Origin: Pseudomonas sp. Leaf58
Lineage (GTDB): Bacteria > Pseudomonadota > Gammaproteobacteria > Pseudomonadales > Pseudomonadaceae
Assembly (NCBI RefSeq): GCF_003627215.1
Contig: NZ_CP032677.1
Location: 4,221,501-4,285,500 of the forward strand
Direction: 5' to 3'
Length of the DNA stretch: 64,000 nucleotides
Positions 1 through 11,300 of the stretch are shown here, one piece after another; within the stretch, counting starts at the first letter, position 1, and every line of letters starts with the position of its first letter. The notes beneath the pieces were generated by a model, which did no database searches, had not been told where the DNA came from, and saw only the letters and a list, made by a program, of their open reading frames with translations. Made by a program: the position numbers and the translations under genes.

Positions 1-134
1 GGCAGACGATTTGCGACAGTCATTTGCCAAATTGCCAGCAAGCCGTGTACAACCCTCTGTAGCAAATAAAAAACAGCGCTGCCCAGCGGGCCAAGAAACC
101 CTTTGGAACATTCTGTGTTATTCCACGCTGTTTC

Positions 135-176
135 CCCTCTTGGCTTTAGGCGACATTTACTTATAGTATTGCGCCT
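135..176 (-). promoter_or_regulatory. ArgR operator overlapping the argF promoter
   Basis: Read on the minus strand, 135-155 is TGTCGC-N8-AA-N5, which matches the published Pseudomonas ArgR half-site as I remember it. Directly adjoining it in the same direction, 156-176 reads AGGCGC-N8-AA-N5. The two 21-bp units form the expected direct repeat. They overlap a sigma-70-like promoter on the plus strand (TTGGCT at 140-145, 16-bp spacer, TATAGT at 162-167), so bound ArgR should repress argF. A 5-bp stem-loop (gcggc 199-203, gccgc 208-212) lies in the roughly 105-nt leader. Apart from this, bases 1-134 show no gene. Confidence 0.7.
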
Positions 177-281
177 TTCCCTATTTCGTCCGCCCCGTGC
201 GGCTTACGCCGCGGGTCACTCCCGTTGTCAAAAAAAACCATACGGTCGACCTGCATACAGTTGCAGATAAGGTAGTCAATC

Positions 282-1202
282 ATGAGCGCTAGGCACTTTC
301 TCTCCCTGCTGGACTTCACCACCGACGAATTGCTCGGGGTGATCCGCCGCGGCATCGAGCTGAAGGACCTGCGCAAGCGAGGCGTGCTGTTCGAGCCCCT
401 GAAGAGCCGCGTGCTGGGCATGATCTTCGAGAAGTCCTCAACCCGTACCCGTGTGTCGTTCGAGGCTGGCATGATCCAGCTCGGCGGCCAGGCCATCTTC
501 TTGTCCCCGCGCGATACCCAACTGGGCCGTGGCGAGCCGATTGGCGACAGCGCCATCGTGCTGTCGAGCATGCTCGACGTGGTGATGATCCGTACCCACG
601 CCCATAGCACTTTGACCGAGTTCGCCGCCAACTCGCGCGTGCCGGTAATCAACGCCCTGTCTGACGAATCGCACCCGTGCCAGCTGCTGGCCGACATGCA
701 GACCTTCCTCGAACAGCGCGGCTCGATCCAAGGCAAGACCGTGGCCTGGATTGGCGACGGCTTCAACATGTGCAACTCGTATATCGAGGCGGCCAAACAG
801 TTCGACTTCCAGCTGCGCATCGCCTGCCCGGAAGGCTACGAGCCAGACCCACGTTTCATGGCCATTGGCGGTGACCACGTGCAGATCGTCCGCGACCCTA
901 AGGAAGCCCTGCGCGGCGCCCATCTGGTGACCACGGATGTCTGGACTTCCATGGGCCAGGAGGAGGAAACTGCACGGCGCCTGGCGCATTTCGCGCCTTA
1001 CCAGGTCACCCGCGAACTGCTCGACCTGGCGGCACCCGACGCCCTGTTCATGCACTGCCTGCCAGCCCACCGTGGTGAAGAAATCAGCCATGACCTGCTC
1101 GACGACCCACGTTCGGTCGCGTGGGACCAGGCTGAAAACCGCCTGCATGCACAGAAGGCCCTTCTCGAATTCCTTGTAGAACCGGCTTACCACCACGCAT
1201 GA
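282..1202 (+). CDS. argF: Anabolic ornithine carbamoyltransferase
   Basis: This 306-aa cytosolic enzyme transfers the carbamoyl group of carbamoyl phosphate to ornithine, giving citrulline in arginine biosynthesis. The carbamoyl-phosphate motif STRTR is at residues 53-57, HPCQ at 131-134, the ornithine-side SMG loop at 223-225 and HCLPAHRGE at 258-266. Length and motifs fit the anabolic ArgF type (about 305 aa) better than the longer catabolic ArcB (about 336 aa). The ATG at 282 follows an AAGG ribosome site. An ArgR-type operator upstream implies repression by arginine. The last four bases overlap the next gene. Confidence 0.96.
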   Translation: MSARHFLSLLDFTTDELLGVIRRGIELKDLRKRGVLFEPLKSRVLGMIFEKSSTRTRVSFEAGMIQLGGQAIFLSPRDTQLGRGEPIGDSAIVLSSMLDVVMIRTHAHSTLTEFAANSRVPVINALSDESHPCQLLADMQTFLEQRGSIQGKTVAWIGDGFNMCNSYIEAAKQFDFQLRIACPEGYEPDPRFMAIGGDHVQIVRDPKEALRGAHLVTTDVWTSMGQEEETARRLAHFAPYQVTRELLDLAAPDALFMHCLPAHRGEEISHDLLDDPRSVAWDQAENRLHAQKALLEFLVEPAYHHA

Positions 1203-2308
1203 GTCAACCCCTACTGCTCAACCTGCGCAACCTCGCCTGTGGCTATGGCGACCAGCGCATCGTCCAGAACCTCAACCTGCACCTGAACGCAGGCGACATT
1301 GGTTGCCTGCTGGGTTCATCCGGTTGCGGCAAAACCACTACCCTACGCGCCATCGCCGGTTTCGAGCCGGTGCACGAGGGCGAAATCCAGCTGGCAGGCG
1401 AGGTCATTTCCCGGGCCGGTTTCACCCTGGCCCCGGAAAAGCGCCGCATCGGTATGGTGTTTCAGGACTACGCACTGTTCCCGCACCTGACCGTGGCACA
1501 GAACATTGCCTTCGGCATCGCCAAGCACCCACGCCAGGCTGAGGTCATCGATGAGATGCTCGAACTGGTCAAGCTGGGCGGCCTGGGCGGGCGTTACCCG
1601 CATGAATTGTCCGGCGGCCAGCAGCAACGTGTTGCCCTGGCCCGTGCGCTGGCGCCTGAGCCGCAGTTACTGCTGCTCGACGAGCCGTTCTCCAACCTTG
1701 ACGTGGAATTACGCCGGCGCCTGAGCCATGAAGTGCGCGACATCCTCAAGAGCCGTGGCACCAGCGCCATCCTGGTCACACACGACCAGGAAGAAGCCTT
1801 TGCCGTCAGCGACCAGGTCGGCGTGTTCAAGGAAGGCCGCCTGGAGCAATGGGACACGCCCTACAACCTTTACCACGAGCCACAGACGTCATTTGTAGCG
1901 AGTTTTATAGGCCAGGGGTATTTCATCCGGGGCCAGATGAGCAGCCACGAAGCGGTCGTTACCGAACTGGGTGAGCTGCGCGGCAACCGTGCCTATATCA
2001 TGGCGCCAGGCAGCTCGGTGGACGTGCTGCTGCGGCCCGACGATATCGTGCATTCACCGGGCAGCGCGCTACAGGCGAGCATCGTTGGCAAGAGCTTCCT
2101 TGGGGCTTCAACCTTGTACCGCCTGCAGTTGCCCACCGGCAGCCAGCTGGAAGCGATTTTCCCGAGCCATGATGACCATCAGGTGGGTGAGAGTGTGGGG
2201 ATTGCGGTGAAAGCCGATCACTTGGTGCTGTTCCCGGTGCCGGGCAGTGTGGCAGCACAGTTGCCACGGCAGGAGAACGGCGTTCGCCGGTACAGTTCGG
2301 CGACCTGA
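1199..2308 (+). CDS. ABC transporter ATP-binding protein, ferric iron/FbpC-like
   Basis: This 369-aa protein is a nucleotide-binding subunit of an importer. It shows Walker [10 protein letters not shown] at residues 39-47, the Q-loop at Q89, the signature LSGGQQQR at 137-144, Walker B LLLLDEP at 157-163 and the switch histidine at about H195. A TOBE-type C-terminal regulatory region follows. Sequence style is that of the iron(III)/FbpC and polyamine/sulfate family, but the substrate cannot be read from the ATPase alone. It starts inside the argF stop (ATGA overlap), so it is probably co-transcribed with argF. No permease or binding protein is next to it, so its partner subunits must be encoded elsewhere. 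Confidence 0.85.
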   Translation: MSQPLLLNLRNLACGYGDQRIVQNLNLHLNAGDIGCLLGSSGCGKTTTLRAIAGFEPVHEGEIQLAGEVISRAGFTLAPEKRRIGMVFQDYALFPHLTVAQNIAFGIAKHPRQAEVIDEMLELVKLGGLGGRYPHELSGGQQQRVALARALAPEPQLLLLDEPFSNLDVELRRRLSHEVRDILKSRGTSAILVTHDQEEAFAVSDQVGVFKEGRLEQWDTPYNLYHEPQTSFVASFIGQGYFIRGQMSSHEAVVTELGELRGNRAYIMAPGSSVDVLLRPDDIVHSPGSALQASIVGKSFLGASTLYRLQLPTGSQLEAIFPSHDDHQVGESVGIAVKADHLVLFPVPGSVAAQLPRQENGVRRYSSAT

Positions 2309-2320
2309 CTCCAAATCCAT

Positions 2321-2339
2321 GGGGCCGCTTTGCGGCCCC
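2321..2339. terminator. Hairpin between converging genes
   Basis: A perfect 8-bp stem (GGGGCCGC, loop TTT, GCGGCCCC) lies between the ABC ATPase stop and the ybaK stop on the other strand. It has no clear T-tract on either side, so terminator function is likely but not certain. Confidence 0.6.
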
Positions 2340-2346
2340 AACAATC

Positions 2347-2817
2347 TCAGCCCCGGCCGATCCCGGCAAACTTGCCTTGGGTATGCTCAGCCAGCACCGC
2401 CGCAGCCAATTCCACCTCCAGCCCACGCCGTCCAGCGCTTACATGGATGGTTGCAAAATGCTGCGCCGAATCATCGATAAAGGTCCGCAAGCGCTTCTTC
2501 TGCCCTAACGGGCTGATCCCGCCCACCAAATACCCTGTAGCCCGCTGCGCTACCGCCGGGTCGGCCATCTCGCATTTCTTCACCCCCGCCGCATGGGCCA
2601 GGGCCTTGAGGTCCAGCGTGCCCACCACCGGCACCACCGCCACCAGCAACTCGCCCTTCTCGCTGCTCGCCAGCAAGGTCTTGAACACCTGCTGCGGGTC
2701 GAGCCCAAGCTTTTCCGCCGCCTCCAGGCCGTACGACGCCGACTTGGGGTCATGTTCATAACTGTGCACACGGTGTTCGGCGCGGTGTTTCTTCAACAGG
2801 TCTAGGGCAGGGGTCAT
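2347..2817 (-). CDS. ybaK: Cys-tRNA(Pro)/Cys-tRNA(Cys) deacylase, YbaK/EbsC family
   Basis: This 156-aa protein belongs to the YbaK family of trans-editing factors, which hydrolyse Cys-tRNA(Pro) mischarged by prolyl-tRNA synthetase. The conserved active-site lysine is K46 in the VFKTL motif, and the GGISPLGQ loop typical of the family is at residues 99-106. The length is normal for the family. It converges on the argF-ABC pair and is probably monocistronic. The start is set by the family N-terminus (MTPALDLL). Confidence 0.92.
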   Translation of the reverse strand: MTPALDLLKKHRAEHRVHSYEHDPKSASYGLEAAEKLGLDPQQVFKTLLASSEKGELLVAVVPVVGTLDLKALAHAAGVKKCEMADPAVAQRATGYLVGGISPLGQKKRLRTFIDDSAQHFATIHVSAGRRGLEVELAAAVLAEHTQGKFAGIGRG

Positions 2818-2964
2818 GCAGGGGCTCCGGTCTGGGACGGCTCGGCGGCTACTTTAGGACAATTCCCACAGTGCAGCCAGCGTACGGCAAATGCGCTGCT
2901 CTAGTACGGGTATCCGCACCGGTATAGAACGGCCAAATCGTGACCGATCGTTCACTTTCGACCT

Positions 2965-2993
2965 TTGACATCAGCGTTTCTTGTCTATATTTT
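2965..2993 (+). promoter_or_regulatory. glpF promoter
   Basis: A consensus -35 TTGACA (2965-2970) is followed by either TATTTT (2988-2993, 17-bp spacer) or TATATT (2986-2991, 15-bp spacer). It lies about 130 bp upstream of glpF. The rest of the 305-bp gap 2818-3122 shows no gene. Confidence 0.6.
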
Positions 2994-3008
2994 TTCGTTT
3001 CTGAATAA
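2991..3008. promoter_or_regulatory. GlpR-like operator at the glpF promoter
   Basis: TTTTTCG-TTTC-TGAATAA resembles the GlpR palindrome (ATGTTCG-WTAW-CGAACAT in E. coli), with a good left half and a degenerate right half. It overlaps the -10 element and the start-site region. The glpR gene lies downstream in the same cluster. Confidence 0.45.
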
Positions 3009-3103
3009 ATGGTGCACTTTTACGGTGCGATTACTCCATCTGCCTGGGGTCAACGGGGATAGACTCCGGGCTTTGCTGTCGAGCGCCACGCGCCTCACAA
3101 CAA

Positions 3104-3116
3104 AACAAAAACGAGG
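3104..3116 (+). promoter_or_regulatory. Hfq/Crc target motif adjoining the glpF ribosome site
   Basis: AACAAAAA (3104-3111) matches the AANAANAA catabolite-activity motif bound by Hfq/Crc in pseudomonads. It sits immediately before the GAGG Shine-Dalgarno (3113-3116). Inferred role: translational repression of glycerol uptake when preferred carbon sources are present. Confidence 0.5.
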
Positions 3117-3122
3117 TCATAC

Positions 3123-5524
<2,402 letters not shown>

Positions 5525-5552
5525 TGCCTGCCTGACAGGCGCTGCACTACCT

Positions 5553-5589
5553 GGGGGAGCGGCCTTGTGTCGCGCAAGGGCGCTCCCCC
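5553..5589 (+). terminator. Long stem-loop after glpK
   Basis: An outer stem GGGGGAGCG (5553-5561) pairs with CGCTCCCCC (5581-5589). Inside it, CCTTG pairs with CAAGG. It lies in the 159-bp glpK-glpR gap and probably terminates the glpFK transcript or stabilises its end. It has no T-tract. Confidence 0.55.
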
Positions 5590-5683
5590 CAACCACCGCG
5601 CTAATGCGTCATCGTCTACTGGCTGTAGTCCGCGTCCTACGGCATCATTGCAGCATTTGTCCGGCAGCCCCAAAGGACCGCCC

Positions 5684-6439
5684 ATGAATCTGCCCCCCCG
5701 CCAACAACAAATCCTCGAACTGGTGCGCGAGCGCGGCTACGTCAGTATCGAAGAAATGGCGCAGCTGTTCGCCGTCACACCGCAAACCATCCGTCGTGAT
5801 ATCAACCAGTTGGCCGAGCTCAATCTGCTGCGCCGTTACCACGGTGGCGCGGCCTATGACTCGAGCATCGAGAACACCGCCTACGCCATGCGCGCCGACC
5901 AGATGCGCGACGAAAAGCAACGCATCGCCGAAGCCGTGGCCCGGCAGATCCCCGATCATGCCTCGCTATTCATCAATATCGGCACCACCACCGAATCCAT
6001 CGCCCGGGCGCTGCTCAACCACAACCATCTGAAGGTCATTACCAACAACCTGCACGTTGCCGCGATCCTTGCCGCCAAAGATGACTTCGAAGTACTGGTG
6101 GCAGGCGGCACGGTACGCCGCGATGGTGGCGTGGTGGGCCAGGCCAGTGTCGACTTCATCAACCAGTTCAAGGTCGATTTCGCATTGGTGGGTATCAGCG
6201 GCATCGACGAAGACGGCAGCCTGCTCGACTTCGACTACCAGGAGGTGCGGGTTTCGCAGGCAATCATCGCCAACGCCCGGCAGGTAGTCCTGGCTGCCGA
6301 CTCCAGCAAGTTCGGGCGCAACGCCATGGTGCGCCTGGGCTCGATCAGCCTGGTCGATTGCCTGGTGACCGACCAAGTGCCAACGCCTGCTCTTACCCAG
6401 TTGCTGAACCAGTACAAGATTCGGCTTGAGGTGGTTTGA
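5684..6439 (+). CDS. glpR: Glycerol-3-phosphate regulon repressor, DeoR family
   Basis: This 251-aa repressor has an N-terminal DeoR winged-helix domain (residues 1 to about 57, with the recognition region [13 protein letters not shown]) and a C-terminal sugar-phosphate sensor domain of the ribose-5-phosphate isomerase-like fold. It should bind glpF and glpD operators until released by glycerol 3-phosphate. The ATG at 5684 was chosen because AAAGGA precedes it and it gives the canonical MNLPPRQQQ start. Its position between glpK and glpD is standard for Pseudomonas. Confidence 0.95.
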   Translation: MNLPPRQQQILELVRERGYVSIEEMAQLFAVTPQTIRRDINQLAELNLLRRYHGGAAYDSSIENTAYAMRADQMRDEKQRIAEAVARQIPDHASLFINIGTTTESIARALLNHNHLKVITNNLHVAAILAAKDDFEVLVAGGTVRRDGGVVGQASVDFINQFKVDFALVGISGIDEDGSLLDFDYQEVRVSQAIIANARQVVLAADSSKFGRNAMVRLGSISLVDCLVTDQVPTPALTQLLNQYKIRLEVV

Positions 6440-6495
6440 ATAGTTGGGGCGGCGGCGGGCGCAAGGCGCATGCCTTGAGCCTTTGCAGCGTCTGA

Positions 6496-6529
6496 GAGAT
6501 CGCGCGCCGCCCGCGCGGCGCTCGATCTC
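6496..6529. repeat. GC-rich inverted repeat downstream of glpR
   Basis: GAGATC-G-C-GCGCCGC, loop CCGC, GCGGCGC-T-C-GATCTC forms a 15-bp stem with one mismatch. It probably ends the glpR transcript or belongs to a dispersed palindrome family. It lies in the 304-bp gap 6440-6743, which otherwise holds the glpD control region and no gene. Confidence 0.6.
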
Positions 6530-6598
6530 ACAGGCGCCACACCTCTCAAAATGATCGCACTGATCCCCCCCTCGACCCGATCAACCCAACCACCCAAA

Positions 6599-6616
6599 AT
6601 TTTCGTAAATGTTCAC
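6599..6616. promoter_or_regulatory. Upstream GlpR-like half operator (glpD)
   Basis: ATTTTCG-TAAA-TGTTCAC repeats the strong left arm of the glpD-proximal operator but lacks a symmetric right arm. Its centre is about 84 bp upstream of the better site, a spacing that could allow cooperative binding or looping. Confidence 0.35.
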
Positions 6617-6682
6617 TTCCCTGTCATCTGATCAGTTTTTTCTATAAAGACTGACTGGCGAGCGGCGTTCTGTTGCGCTAGT

Positions 6683-6700
6683 ATTTTCGCAAACGAACAT
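6683..6700. promoter_or_regulatory. GlpR operator upstream of glpD
   Basis: ATTTTCG-CAAA-CGAACAT is a close match to the GlpR palindrome ATGTTCG-WTAW-CGAACAT. A second, weaker half (ATGTTCA, 6703-6709) follows. Both lie within 60 bp of the glpD start, where repressor binding would block transcription. Confidence 0.65.
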
Positions 6701-6743
6701 CAATGTTCATATTCGATTAGAGCACCCTCAGGAGGCCACGCCC

Positions 6744-8282
6744 GTGTCCCAGCCCGTTACGTCCCAGCCGCCACTCGCCGACTGCTATGACCTCGCCGTG
6801 ATCGGCGGCGGCATCAATGGCGTGGGTATCGCTGCCGACGCCGCCGGCCGCGGCCTCAAGGTCTTCCTCTGCGAAAAAGACGACCTCGCCCAGCACACCT
6901 CGTCGGCCAGCAGCAAATTGATCCATGGCGGCCTGCGCTACCTGGAACATTATGAATTCCGCCTGGTGCGCGAAGCGCTGGCCGAGCGAGAAGTACTGCT
7001 TGCCAAAGCCCCACATATCGTCAAGCCAATGCGCTTCGTGCTGCCGCACCGCCCGCACCTGCGCCCGGCCTGGATGATCCGTGCTGGCCTGTTCTTGTAT
7101 GACCACCTGGGCAAGCGCAAACGCCTGGGCGCTTCGCGCAGCCTGCGTTTCGGCCCAGGCTACCCGCTCAAGCCGGCGATCACCCGCGGCTTTGAATACG
7201 CCGACTGCGCCGTGGACGACGCCCGCCTGGTGGTGCTCAACGCGATGGCCGCCCGCGAGCATGGCGCGCACATCCGCACCCGTACCCGCTGCCTGCGCGC
7301 CGAGCGCGTAGTTGGCCTGTGGCAGGTTGAGTTGCAGCATGCCGACGGCAGCTTGCAGAGCATTCGCGCCCGCGCGCTGGTCAACGCCGCTGGCCCCTGG
7401 GTCGCCAGCTTCATCAAGGACGACCTCAAGCTCGATGCGCCTTACGGCATTCGCCTGATCCAGGGCAGCCACCTCATCGTGCCGCGCCTTTACGAAGGCG
7501 ACCACGCCTATATCCTGCAGAACGAAGACCAGCGCATCGTCTTCTGCATCCCGTACCTGGGCCGCTTCACTTTGATTGGCACTACCGATCGCGAGTACAG
7601 TGGCGACCCGGCCAAGGTAGCGATCACCGAGCAGGAAACCGACTACCTGCTGAAGGTGGTGAACGAGCATTTCAATCATCAGTTGAGCCGCAGCGATATC
7701 CTGCACACCTATTCGGGCGTTCGCCCATTGTGCAACGACGAGTCGGACAACCCGTCCGCAGTCACCCGCGACTACACCCTGGCCTTGTCAGCAGGCCAAG
7801 GCCAAGCGCCCCTGCTGTCCGTGTTCGGCGGCAAACTCACCACCTACCGCAAGCTGGCCGAATCGGCAATGGGCGAACTCAAGCCGTTCTTTAGCCAGAT
7901 GCAACCCAGCTGGACCGCCCAGGCGCCCCTGCCCGGCGGGGAGAACATGAGCACTGTTCAGGCGTTGGTAGATGCAGTGCTGGCGCGCAATGGCTGGTTG
8001 CCGGTGGACATCGCCAAACGCTGGGCGATGACCTACGGTAGCCGCGTATGGCAATTGCTGGAAAACGTGCAAGGCCCCGAAGGCCTTGGGCAAGCCCTGG
8101 GCGGTGGCCTCTTCACGCGTGAGGTGGATTACCTGGCCAACGCAGAATGGGCTGTTACCGCCGAGGATATTCTGTGGCGCCGCACCAAACTTGGCCTGTT
8201 CACCAGCGCCAGCGAACAACAAGCACTGGTCGACTACCTGCAGCAACGGCAAGCCAACCAGGCTGCTACGCGTGCAGCCTGA
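6744..8282 (+). CDS. glpD: Aerobic glycerol-3-phosphate dehydrogenase
   Basis: This 512-aa membrane-associated flavoenzyme oxidises sn-glycerol 3-phosphate to dihydroxyacetone phosphate and passes electrons to ubiquinone. The FAD dinucleotide fold is at the N-terminus (VIGGGINGVGIAADAAGRG, around residues 19-37), and a GlpD-type C-terminal domain ends the protein. Translation starts at GTG 6744, preceded by a strong CAGGAGG at 6729-6735. The gene is monocistronic behind GlpR-like operators and converges on the NEL-domain gene, with 23 bp between the two stop codons. Confidence 0.97.
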   Translation: MSQPVTSQPPLADCYDLAVIGGGINGVGIAADAAGRGLKVFLCEKDDLAQHTSSASSKLIHGGLRYLEHYEFRLVREALAEREVLLAKAPHIVKPMRFVLPHRPHLRPAWMIRAGLFLYDHLGKRKRLGASRSLRFGPGYPLKPAITRGFEYADCAVDDARLVVLNAMAAREHGAHIRTRTRCLRAERVVGLWQVELQHADGSLQSIRARALVNAAGPWVASFIKDDLKLDAPYGIRLIQGSHLIVPRLYEGDHAYILQNEDQRIVFCIPYLGRFTLIGTTDREYSGDPAKVAITEQETDYLLKVVNEHFNHQLSRSDILHTYSGVRPLCNDESDNPSAVTRDYTLALSAGQGQAPLLSVFGGKLTTYRKLAESAMGELKPFFSQMQPSWTAQAPLPGGENMSTVQALVDAVLARNGWLPVDIAKRWAMTYGSRVWQLLENVQGPEGLGQALGGGLFTREVDYLANAEWAVTAEDILWRRTKLGLFTSASEQQALVDYLQQRQANQAATRAA

Positions 8283-8305
8283 TTGAGATACGGGGCAGCG
8301 CCTAC

Positions 8306-11300
8306 CTAGCCGGGGAACCTCGTCCACGCCTCCTCGGCCAAGGTTCTTAACAGCTGTTGTTCTGCAGATTCCAACGCCTGCATCAGCTCGCTCGCATGTT
8401 GCAGGTATGCCTGTTCTGTACCGCTTGCAGCTTGCACTTCGTATTCAGCCAGGCGTTGGTGAAACGGCGCAGCAAGGGCCTCGAAGCGTTCGGCGTAGCG
8501 CTGCCTGGCAAACCGTGCCCAGAAGGGCCGGTCGGCCAGCGTCTGTTGATTACCCTGTGGCGTTTCGGCCAGCAAAACCTCCGTCATGGCTTTCGCCAAG
8601 TCAGCCTCCTTGACGTTGGCAAACGAAGCGTAATGCATTTCGTCTGGCTGTATGGGCAACTCCAGCGCTTGCGCCAGCCTGTTTCGGTAGATCAGCCGCA
8701 CTTCGATTTCATCGACCTGGCCTGGGGCTGTGACACGCATGCGCTGTACGTGCCGGGCTGCGATTGCGTCCACCAGGTCCAGCCGATATAACTGCCGCCC
8801 CAGGCGAACCAGGCTCTGCTCGGCCACTGCCGCAGGCACCCCACTGATCCCCTGCTGAACCAGTACGCCCGTCTCCAGCTGGTTCAATATCCAGAGCAGG
8901 CGATCCTCACAACTGCGCAGACCTCCCGCCTCACGAAAAATCTGATCACGTAGCACTTCGTTATGCTCGCAAGCATCGAGAACGCGCCATACCCGACGGC
9001 GAAAATGCCCAGGATGCTCCTGGAAATCCTCGCTATAGCTAAGATCGGCCAGGAAGCGGAACAGGTCGGCAGAGCCCGTTTGCTGCCGCAATCGGTCCCA
9101 ACTTGCTTCGCGCTGCCTGCGCAGGGTCACGTCACGCGTCTCAGTCCAAAGGTCACGCACAGCACTGCTCGCCTCGCGGTGCTTATAGGATGAACTGCCC
9201 CTCGCGCCAGCCACAGCGCCGACGCGTGTACCGTCCAGTTGCTGGTGACCTGCGCTGTCGAGGGGGTTGTCATGCAAGTCCACTCGTGCCAGGCGCGAGC
9301 TTAGCCCGCTCACTTCCTGGCGCAATTCCCGGATGCGGTTCTCGCGTGCGTCGATCAACGATCGCCAGGATGCACGTTCAAGTAGCTCGCTGACATCCGC
9401 CAAATGGGTGCCGCGCAAACTCAGGTGCCGAACATGACGCAGGCCCGATAAGTCCGGCGCTTCCAGGAGCGGGTTGAAGCTCAACTCCATGCTTTCCAGC
9501 AGCGAAAGCTGGGCGAAGCGACGATTCGCCTCGGCATCGATGGCGATCTGGTTGTTGGACAGATTGACGCGCCTGAGCTGGGTGAGTGTTTCGATGCCAG
9601 CCGGCATCTGAGCCAGGCGGTTGTCGCTCAAGTCCAACTCGACCAGGTTAGGAAAACGCCGGAGAAAATCCTCGCTCACGGTTTGCAGCCCCATGTTGCG
9701 CAGAACCAGCCGGCGTATGTGGGCGTAAGCTACGCCTGCTGGCAGCGTCGGCAACTCGCCGACATGCTCGCCATCAATTACCAGCTCATATTCGTCATTG
9801 CTATCGACCAGCTTGCGGCGCCAACTCCGACGCAAGGTTTCAGCAACACGGCGCCGTCTGATGGCTTCGGCCGGGGTGCGCCATTGCGACTGCCAGTCAC
9901 CCAGCGCCTGGCGCAGTTCGGCCAGTTGCTGCTGCAGGCTCAGGTAGTGGTCCCACAGGCTCACTCCCTGTGCCCGCACAGCATTGAGGTAAGCCTGCAA
10001 CTGCAGGTCAGTGAGTGTTGGGAATATCTGGTGGATACCGCGCCTAATGGCCTGGTGACTACTTTCGCCGCCGCCACTGAACGTGTAAGCCAAGCGCCCG
10101 TCCGCAAAACGCAAGGGCGGGCGCACACCCGCACCTACCGGCGCCAGACCGATCAGCCGGGCCGCCTGCTCTCGGTCCGCACGGGCAGCATCGATCAAGG
10201 CGCTACGTAGCTGTTTGGCGCTCAGGTTGCGGTTACCCAACGCCGCCTTCTGTTCATCATCCAGGCACTTCAACACAACTTGAAGCAGTGGCTCGCCGAC
10301 ATTGGCAGGTAACGAGCCATCCGCCGCAACCAGCGAGTAGCCCTGCTCGTTTCGCACGATAACCCTCGCCGTCCCCGCCGGCGCGACCTCGCTTGCATAC
10401 AGCAACGCACCCTCAGGGCTGCCGGAGCGCAGTTGCACCGGCGAAGAACCAGGCCAGGGCGTCTTCTGTGCGATCAGCTTAAGGGCCAGTATTTCGCTGT
10501 CTGCATTGGTCATGCCTTGCAAGCGAATGCCCAGACATGCCTGGTCAATCCGGCTGTCCCGCAAATGCCAGCGCGCCCGCTCCGCCACGCTCAATGGCAA
10601 CTGCCCGGTGCTGCGAAGGCTTTCGAGCTGCGTGCTGCTGGTGTGCCGGATGATCTCCTCAGCTGCCCGGGGGGTAAGCCCCTTGAAGGCCTTGATCAGC
10701 AACGCCTGGTCTGCCGTGGGCGATGGGCGCAGGCTGGCCAGCTTGACTTCGAATGATGCCCCCTTCAGCTTAGGCTCGGCCCGGTGCAGCGCTATGCGCT
10801 CATGCATATCAACCAGCCGCGCAGGCGCTGCCGCCTGCTCAACGCACAGGCGGCGCAACTGCTCAGGGTTGCAACCGGTCACGGCCAGCAGTGTCTGGGC
10901 ATCATCCGACAGGATATCTGCGAACAGTTCAGGGTGCAGGGCTTGCGCCAGCACCGTGACATTTTCCTCAACGTGCAGCTGTTCGAGGGTGCGCACTAGC
11001 TTGATCTTGTCCGCAGAAACCACTTTGGGGCTGAGGCCATCGACAAACCTAACTCGCCGCACCACCCCAAGCGCTGCCCCGGTGACACCCGCAAGGGCAA
11101 TGCTTTGCGCTACACCCAACACATGATCAAGCGCCCCTTGGCGGTCACCCAGTTGCCAGTCTTCATACCCTTCGTAGATCTCATCAAAAACCTGCACGGC
11201 GTTGACCACCAGGAGAACAGCGCCCAGGCCCGGCAAGAAAAAAGAAGCCACCGTCAGCAAATCGAGCCCTGCCGACAGCAGGCTCTGCAAGCGCTCCTGC

